From NCBI RefSeq assembly GCF_004362825.1, contig NZ_SNXZ01000001.1, positions 496,001-560,000 of the forward strand: a stretch of DNA of 64,000 nt. Direction: 5' to 3'. The position numbers were made by a program, and so were the translations under genes. Position 1 is the first letter of the stretch; every line of letters starts with the position of its first letter. This document shows positions 60,877 to 64,000 of the stretch, in pieces. The notes below the pieces were generated by a model. The model saw only the letters and a list, made by a program, of their open reading frames with translations, had not been told where the DNA came from and made no database searches. This DNA is from Labedaea rhizosphaerae. Lineage in GTDB: Bacteria > Actinomycetota > Actinomycetes > Mycobacteriales > Pseudonocardiaceae.

Positions 60877-62364
60877 TCAGCCGTTGATGGCGTTCTGGAT
60901 CGGTCCCACCGCGAAGTACACGACGAAGGCCACGGCGACCACCCACATCAGCGGGTGCACGCCCCGGGCCTTGCCGGTCGCGGTGCGCAGCAGCACGTAG
61001 CTGACGAACCCGGCGCCGATGCCGTTGGCGATCGAGTACGTGAACGGCATGACCACGATCGTCAGGAACGCGGGCAGCGCGATCGTGAAGTCCGTGAAGT
61101 CGATCTCGCGGATCTGGGTGAGCATCAACGCGCCGACCACGACCAGCGCCGGCGCCGCCGCCTCGACCGGGATCACCGCGTAGAGCGGCGTCAGGAACAT
61201 GGCCGCGAGGAACAGCACGCCGGTGACCATGTTGGCCAGGCCGGTGCGCGCCCCTTCAGCGATGCCGGACGCGGACTCGATGAAGACGGTGTTCGAACTC
61301 GCCGACCCGACCCCGCCCGCGGCGCCGGCCAGACCCTCGACGAACAGCGCGCGCCCGACGTTGGGTAGCTGGCCGTCCTTGGCCAGCAGGCCGGCTTCCT
61401 TGCCGAGGCCGGTCATGGTGCCGATGGCGTCGAAGAAGTCGGCGAGCACGAGCGTGAACACCAGCAGCAGCACGGTGATGATCGGCAGCCGCGTCCACGC
61501 CCCGAACGAGACGTCGCCGAGCAGTGACAGGTCCGGCATCCCCGTGACCTGGTCGGGCATGGCCGGGTAGCCGAGGTTCCAGCCCTTGGGGTTGGTGCCC
61601 TGTGACGGTCCGGCCTTGACGATGGCCTCGACGACGATCGCGATGATCGCGTTGACCACGACGCCGATCAGGATCGCACCCTTGACCTTCCGCGCGACCA
61701 GGATGCCGGTGATGATCAGGCCGATGACGAACACGGCGGTCGGCCAGGACGCGATCGAGCCGTTGATGCCGAGCCCGACCGGGACCGTGGTGTGCGCGTC
61801 GTCCGGCAGACGCCGGACGAACCCGGCGTCGACGAGGCCGATGAAGCAGATGAACAGGCCGATGCCGACGGCGATCGCGGCCTTGAGGTCGCGGGGCACC
61901 GCGTTGAACACGGCCGTGCGCAGCCCCGTGAACACCAGCACGACGATGATCAAGCCCTCGATGAGGACCAGGCCCATGGCCTCCGGCCAGGTCATCTGCG
62001 GTGCGATCGTGACCGCGAGCAGGCTGTTGATGCCCAGGCCGGTGGCGATCGCGAACGGGTAGTTCGCGATGAGTCCCATGAGGATGGTCATCACGCCGGC
62101 CACGAGCGCGGTGACCGCGGCGACCTGCGAGACCGGCAGGATGCCGCCGAGGACGTCCTTGTGCGCGCCCGGGTCGCTCGGCGCGAAACTGCCGATGATC
62201 AGCGGGTTCAGCACCACGATGTAGGCCATGGTCACGAAGGTCACCAGGCCGCCGCGCAGCTCCCTGCCCATGGTGGAGCCGCGTTCGGTGATCTTGAAGA
62301 ACCGGTCGACGCCGTTCTTGGGCGCCTCCTCCGGCTCGGTCGTGCGCTCGGTCTCGGTCGACAT
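60877..62364 (-). CDS. NCS2-family purine permease (AzgA type)
   Basis: 495 residues from ATG 62364, with GGGAGG seven bases upstream. The AzgA hallmarks are RGGLVTFVTMAYIVVLNP near residue 38, ANYPFAIATGLGINSLLA near 105, DFFDAIGTMTGLGKEAGLL near 307 and SASSNTVFIESASGIAEGARTG near 345. It has 12-14 membrane segments. It imports adenine, guanine or hypoxanthine by proton symport. It is divergent from the DUF2530 gene, with 19 bases between the starts. It is an insertion between the MarR and DUF2530 genes relative to mycobacteria. Confidence 0.93.
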   Translation of the reverse strand: MSTETERTTEPEEAPKNGVDRFFKITERGSTMGRELRGGLVTFVTMAYIVVLNPLIIGSFAPSDPGAHKDVLGGILPVSQVAAVTALVAGVMTILMGLIANYPFAIATGLGINSLLAVTIAPQMTWPEAMGLVLIEGLIIVVLVFTGLRTAVFNAVPRDLKAAIAVGIGLFICFIGLVDAGFVRRLPDDAHTTVPVGLGINGSIASWPTAVFVIGLIITGILVARKVKGAILIGVVVNAIIAIVVEAIVKAGPSQGTNPKGWNLGYPAMPDQVTGMPDLSLLGDVSFGAWTRLPIITVLLLVFTLVLADFFDAIGTMTGLGKEAGLLAKDGQLPNVGRALFVEGLAGAAGGVGSASSNTVFIESASGIAEGARTGLANMVTGVLFLAAMFLTPLYAVIPVEAAAPALVVVGALMLTQIREIDFTDFTIALPAFLTIVVMPFTYSIANGIGAGFVSYVLLRTATGKARGVHPLMWVVAVAFVVYFAVGPIQNAING

Positions 62365-62383
62365 GCGGGTAGCCTCCCTCATC

Positions 62384-62647
62384 GTGGCGCCTGAAGGGAA
62401 TCACGAGATCGTCAAATTGCCGCCGCCGCCTCTGCCGCCGCGGCTGGTGAACCTGCCCCTGCTGGTGGTCATCGGCACGGCCGTGTGGTTGGTGGCGTGG
62501 GTGTTCCTGCTGGCCACCGGCGGCGACCGCGACTGGCAGTGGATCGCCATGGCCGGCTGGGTGCTCGGGTTCATCGGGATGCCGATCATGTGGTGGCAGC
62601 GCTCGGCGTCGCGGCGTGGCTCCCGGGGTGCGCAGCGGGGCCTGTGA
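62384..62647 (+). CDS. DUF2530 small membrane protein
   Basis: 87 residues from GTG 62384, with only 19 bases to the divergent permease start, so it may be leaderless or nearly so. A Pro-rich N-terminus (PPPPLPPRLVNLP) precedes two membrane segments (about 24-45 and 51-69) and a basic tail (QRSASRRGSRG). This is the DUF2530 pattern, and the mycobacterial member Rv0879c lies in the same neighbourhood. Function is unknown. Confidence 0.8.
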   Translation: MAPEGNHEIVKLPPPPLPPRLVNLPLLVVIGTAVWLVAWVFLLATGGDRDWQWIAMAGWVLGFIGMPIMWWQRSASRRGSRGAQRGL

Positions 62648-62650
62648 CGC

Positions 62651-64000
62651 TCAGGCCAGGTAGGTGCGCGGGTCCGGATCGGTGATCAGCGCGGTCAGCA
62701 GGTGCCGGGCCGGCCAGTCACCGGTGCGCCAGGCGAACCCGGCGGCCAGGGCCTCCGGGGTGTCGGCGACGTGCAGGATGCCGTCGCCGGTCAGCCACCA
62801 CGGGACCTCGTGCCGCTCGTCGTCCACGACCACGACCAGCGGGTCGTGCACGATCGGGCCGCCGGGCGGCAGGTCGAGGCCCGCGAGCTCCGCCGCCTCG
62901 ACGACGGCGCCGAGCTCGGCCCACGGCACGTAGTCGCCGTCGCTGTCGACCTTGGCCGGCAACTGGTCGCTGGCCAGGGGCAGGTCCACCAGCTCGGCCA
63001 GGGCGGCCGCTGCGGTGAAGTCCTCCACGGCGACCAGCTCGTCCGGTTCGGCCACGGCCACAAGCCAGGGGCCGTCGAGGACCGCACACGCGTCGGCGTC
63101 GGCGACGGTGCCGGCCAGGGTGCGCATGCGGTCCGGGGGCGTGACGTCCTCGGGTGCGACGGGCGCCTCGGCCAGGGCGGACATGGCACGCAGGATCGCG
63201 CCCGGCGCGGGGTGGCGGTCGGGGTCGGCCAGGCGGGCCAGGAGGTCTTCGACGTCGTCCGCATCCACAAGGGACAGTTCGGCGCGAACGCCGACGGCGC
63301 GGGCCAGGCCGGCGTCGAGACCGGCGACCGGGTCGTAGAGGCCCGCGAGGTCGACGGCGTCTGGCAGGCGCCAGTCACGCGGCGGCGCGCCGTCGATGAG
63401 GGCGTAGCGGGCGAGCCACCAGGTCGTGTAGCCGGGCTCGCGCAGGGCTCGCAGGGTGCGTGGATCGCTTGCCAGCAACCGCAGGGCGGCCGGCCAGGCG
63501 TCGTCGGCGACCAGGTCGAGGTCGCGGATGGCGAGCAGGCGCGACGGTGGTTCGTCGTGGGTGTCCCACCACTCCTGCTCGTCGGCCAGCTCGTGGTCGG
63601 GGCCGGTGGGGTGGTCGACTTCGAGCACCGCGAACGTGTCCAGGACGCCGACGGCGGCCAGCGCGTCCGGCGTCCAGTTCGCGGCGAAGTCCGGCGACAG
63701 CTCGGCCAGGGGCGAGTCCGGCGCGAGGACCGCGAGCATCGGCGCGCCGGGCAGGACCAGTTCGTCCGCACGGCTCCAGTCGCCGGTGCGGGCCGGGAGC
63801 GTGAGGGCGCCGAGCCAGGGCAGCTCACCCGCGGTGAGACCGGCATCGGTGACCAGGCGCAGCACGGTGTCCACCAGCGGCCGGACGTCCACTCCGGACT
63901 CGACGTCGACCGCGGACTGGTCGACGGGATCGCGCAGCGCTTCCAGCAACTCGCGCGGGCCGGCCCGGCGAGCGCCCAGCTTCTCCAGCAGCGGGTGCAC
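62651..64000 (-). CDS. C-terminal part of a large acidic protein (possibly sacsin/Hsp90-like ATP-binding type)
   Basis: 449 codons up to the right edge, where the frame is still open; the GTG at the edge is probably not the start. The visible part is acidic, Leu/Ala/Asp-rich, without cysteines or membrane segments. It alternates helices and strands (ELSLVDADDVEDLLARLAD; WLVAVAEPDELVAVEDF). Pseudonocardiales carry a protein of about 900-1000 residues annotated as sacsin N-terminal/Hsp90-like ATP-binding near DUF2530, and this could be its C-terminal half. The ATP-binding domain itself is outside the window, so the name is tentative. It is convergent with the DUF2530 gene, 3 bases apart. Confidence 0.45.
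   Translation of the reverse strand: MHPLLEKLGARRAGPRELLEALRDPVDQSAVDVESGVDVRPLVDTVLRLVTDAGLTAGELPWLGALTLPARTGDWSRADELVLPGAPMLAVLAPDSPLAELSPDFAANWTPDALAAVGVLDTFAVLEVDHPTGPDHELADEQEWWDTHDEPPSRLLAIRDLDLVADDAWPAALRLLASDPRTLRALREPGYTTWWLARYALIDGAPPRDWRLPDAVDLAGLYDPVAGLDAGLARAVGVRAELSLVDADDVEDLLARLADPDRHPAPGAILRAMSALAEAPVAPEDVTPPDRMRTLAGTVADADACAVLDGPWLVAVAEPDELVAVEDFTAAAALAELVDLPLASDQLPAKVDSDGDYVPWAELGAVVEAAELAGLDLPPGGPIVHDPLVVVVDDERHEVPWWLTGDGILHVADTPEALAAGFAWRTGDWPARHLLTALITDPDPRTYLA

Overview
The window comes from a high-GC actinobacterium. I infer the order Pseudonocardiales (Saccharothrix, Lentzea, Actinosynnema, Amycolatopsis or a relative) but cannot name a genus. The grounds are very GC-rich third codon positions, frequent GTG/TTG starts, the septation protein SepH, actinobacterial integration host factor (mIHF), DUF2530, DUF2537, DUF2613 and DUF3068 proteins, type VII secretion cargo, and two blocks whose content matches, from memory, Mycobacterium tuberculosis Rv0224c-Rv0227c and Rv0876c-Rv0896. 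The stretch is chromosomal. I saw no rRNA, tRNA, CRISPR array, transposase or phage gene.

Layout. 1-6.5 kb: an envelope cluster with a lipid-linked sugar flippase (cut by the left edge), a multi-TM protein like Rv0226c, a DUF2613 peptide, an HHxxxDG acyltransferase, a GT4 glycosyltransferase, an MtrP-like methyltransferase with an apparent AUA start, and a DUF3068 protein. 6.7-12.9 kb: an amidase-like protein without catalytic residues, a PucR-type regulator, an AhpD-like protein divergent from a MocR regulator, isochorismate synthase, and an mIHF-type protein. 13.2-20.5 kb: an acyl-CoA ligase/thioesterase pair, a PadR regulator, a secreted C39-like peptidase, a QorB/QorR-type divergent pair with a clear operator, and small enzymes. 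20.5-24.3 kb: alkyl-DHAP synthase, TetR and glycerol-3-phosphate dehydrogenase around one operator. 24.5-27.0 kb: an orphan type VII cargo operon (YbaB-like, EspC-like, and a helical protein fused to a lytic transglycosylase). 27.2-29.3 kb: a two-gene ABC exporter with a degenerate ATPase. 29.3-39.4 kb: citrate synthase, TetR/acyl-CoA dehydrogenase, amidohydrolase, aldose epimerase, questin oxidase-like protein, an ArsR-type regulator with an MFS pump, and pdxH.

39.8-64 kb resembles Rv0876c-Rv0896: a second citrate synthase, serC, sepH, a DUF2537 protein, a TrmH-type methyltransferase, MarR, MFS and DUF2530. Lineage-specific insertions break it up: a class C beta-lactamase-like hydrolase, a secreted SGNH hydrolase, a two-gene module of unknown function (44.9-48.2 kb), a heterodimeric ABC exporter, a glutamate-cysteine ligase-type enzyme and a purine permease. 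The right edge cuts a large protein that may be of the sacsin/Hsp90-like type.

The main candidates for something undescribed are the acidic/basic gene pair at 44910-48180, the type VII lytic-transglycosylase operon, the mycolate-transport-type cluster in a probably mycolate-free lineage, and an orphan iron box beside strong hairpins at 58.8-59.0 kb. Gene starts were chosen from ribosome binding sites and family knowledge. No database search was possible, so family names rest on recognition of the proteins.
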